This document shows positions 62,072 through 64,000 of a DNA stretch of 64,000 nucleotides, piece after piece. A program made the position numbers and the translations under genes. Within the stretch, counting starts at the first letter, position 1. Each line of letters opens with the position of its first letter. The notes under the pieces were generated by a model. That model was not told where the DNA came from and did not search any database. It was given only the letters and a program-made list of their open reading frames with translations. Source of the stretch: Glandiceps talaboti. Lineage: Eukaryota > Hemichordata > Enteropneusta > Spengelidae. The stretch lies in the NCBI RefSeq assembly GCF_964340395.1, contig NC_135557.1:25312563-25376562 (forward strand). Direction: 5' to 3'.

Positions 62072-62364
62072 CGGTGAGTTAGGGATACCAGTGAAGGTAG
62101 TCACAGAAACGAAGACTTTACCTGTCACACTTGTGTTGATTATTTCCGTATTTCTATTTCACGATAAACGGCAGACTAGTGAAGTAGTGAACTAAAGAAC
62201 TTCGCTTTGGTAGGAGTGAAGTCTTGATAGACTTAGTGCCGGGTAAACTGGGATCATTAGGAGAATTACCAGCGTGAGACTGTTTATATAATGAGAAAAA
62301 TTAGATAATTTTGATAGTATATAGATATTAATATTTACAGGGCAAGCTCAGATCCTCGTGAAAT

Positions 62365-62588
62365 ATGGCTATCCAGGACATACTTCGTAAAACGGACATT
62401 CATCCAACCATGTACCCGTTCGCATCTCGATATACACAACATATACACACTAATAATGGTAGACCATTTACTGTCGTACCGAAACTTGGCAGGAAAGGAC
62501 TGGCAGGCGATAATTTGTATGAAGCTGTTGACGTTCCGTGGTCAAAGCATTTTGAAGGAAAGCAACACACAGCATTCTCTGCAGTAAG
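62365..62588 (+). CDS. First coding exon of an unrecognised protein
   Basis: The exon starts at 62341 after TAATATTTACAG. ATG at 62365 has a good context (AATATGGC). The frame reads MAIQDILRKTDIHPTMYPF, then RPFTVVPKLGRKGLAGDNLY and VDVPWSKHFEGKQHTAFSA. It ends at either GTAAG/GTTAGT (62588, phase 2) or GCA/GTAAGG (62583, phase 0). The sequence is basic and soluble-looking, with no signal peptide or membrane segment, and I do not recognise the family. Later exons are outside the window or hidden after 62589. An acceptor at 62812 (TTGTCACTACAG) is a candidate for the next exon. Confidence 0.5.
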
Positions 62589-62898
62589 GTTAGTGATTTT
62601 TAGTTTGGGTTCTATTACTATCGACGCTTGAATAATGTGCCACGGTTTTTGTTTTATTTTGTGATCCGTGTCTTCGGTAAATTCCGATTTGTACGGGTTT
62701 TATCGATTCTATGGTAGCGGTTTGTGTGATATTTCGTCATCACCGGGCCAACTGTCTATGTACATATTTCTGACATGTACGTATACTAATATTAATTTTG
62801 TTGTCACTACAGATGGATTTCCTCTTATTGCTCTCGATTGCAGGCGTATTCCAGTTTTGGTGTCGTAAAATTTAATCTCATAAATTTGCCTTTCACAT

Positions 62899-62980
62899 AC
62901 ATACATACATACATACATACATACATACATACATACATACATACATACATACATACATACATACACACATGCACGCACGC

Positions 62981-63027
<47 letters not shown>

Positions 63028-63093
63028 CAGAGACAGAGACAGAGACAGACACACATACACACATTACACACACACACACACATACACATACAT
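62899..63093. repeat. (CATA)n, (CAGA)n and (CA)n composite microsatellite
   Basis: Three blocks in that order. Confidence 0.95.
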
Positions 63094-64000
63094 AGTGACA
63101 GACTTTCTGTCATAAAACTATCAATGCTCATTTCTGTTTTTAAAGTATACACCTTTTAATTAGAACAACATAATTTACTTTGGTAAGATTCAATTGTGAG
63201 GTTAACAATAATAATCCTATAAACCATGAAGTAACGAGAGACCACCATTACGACAAATGCAAGGCCGTACCGTTAAAACTTATAATAGACAATCGAAATG
63301 TTAATTAAGATTGTACACTTATGCAAGTGAACATTGCACAGGTTTTAGTTTTCTTAGTTAGACAAAACATTGTAATGGCTTATCGATATTGTGAAGGATT
63401 ATTCAGCGTTCTCGTAAAAACATCATCTACAATTGTCAACTCCTCCTAAATATAAGTGACAGTTATGCCAGGTAATATAGATAACTTAGTAAAGAAGTTC
63501 TTGGAGTGCATTGCTAACGTTTTAACATTAATGTCAAAAACAAACTGCTTGCTAAAAAGTGAACACGGGTTTGTCTTATTGGTAATGAATACATCTAAGT
63601 GTCAATAATTTCCACGGATTTTATGTAATGTTTTGAATGTCTGGCAGAACTGTCTGACAACCACCATTTTGTGAATGATGTGTCAACGGTTTATGAGTTA
63701 ATAAATAAGATGTGTTTATTGAAGCTGAGCAAATAATAATATTTTATGAAGATTAAGTCTAGTTGTTATGCTGTAAACTGTCTGCATGTCAGTTACGTGT
63801 TACCAACACATAGTTGTCAAGATCACACCATTTACTCTCAGATCCCATCTCTATTTCCATCCACTCTCCGACATGTCCAGGTCCACTTTAGTTAGTTTGA
63901 TTGGCGCATTGACCATATTAATAGTTCTTTTGATATCTCGTCCATGTCTTATGCATAAAAATTATTTTCATATCTCAAATTTTGTAAATTAATATATCAT
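63094..64000. other. AT-rich DNA to the window end, no gene seen
   Basis: Probably intron or flank of the gene starting at 62365. Open frames are short and featureless. Confidence 0.5.

Overview
This is animal nuclear DNA: GT-AG introns with consistent phases, TATA-box promoters with non-coding first exons, an intronless TRIM-NHL gene, an Ig-domain receptor tyrosine kinase, a Tx1-type LINE, and very heavy microsatellite and minisatellite content. A marine invertebrate fits best. The mix of TRIM-NHL genes, a Tx1-clade LINE and a SINE with a GCGCTATATAA-type tail recalls hemichordates and amphioxus, but the species cannot be fixed from this sequence.

Layout. 357-514 (+): last exon of a CAP/GAPR-1-like gene. 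0.6-10.7 kb: repeats, including a 24-bp and a 39-bp tandem array, a 388-bp inverted-repeat element built of 7-bp units, and a foldback element carrying a truncated LINE. 11.2-15.3 kb and 22.8-30.9 kb (+): two paralogous small-peptide genes. Each has a TATA promoter, a non-coding exon 1, a signal-peptide exon, a four-cysteine exon and a very short last exon that ends in a C-terminal Gly or Gly-Arg. The last intron of the second gene holds about 4.1 kb of a 57-bp minisatellite. 17.5-18.0 kb (+): a broken TRIM-NHL copy. 33984-36170 (+): an intact intronless TRIM-NHL gene.

37.7-60.3 kb (-): one receptor tyrosine kinase gene that I assembled from 11 exons whose phases all agree (786 codons). It encodes a signal peptide, two Ig domains, a membrane segment, an unusually long Ser/Asp-rich juxtamembrane region and a complete kinase domain. 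Its intron 7 is almost filled by an intact antisense Tx1-type LINE (ORF1 40296-41870, ORF2 41879-45745) lying between two (GAT)n tracts. Introns 1 and 2 hold a higher-order satellite and an inverted repeat with an amplified 51-bp unit. 62.0-62.6 kb (+): 5' end of an unrecognised gene that runs off the window.

The least expected content is the pair of peptide genes. Their shared exon plan, matching intron phases, the KG..YA.C core and amidation-type C-termini point to an undescribed family of secreted cysteine-bearing peptides. The other notable items are the intact LINE apparently placed in a trinucleotide microsatellite and the kinase with its 190-residue juxtamembrane region.
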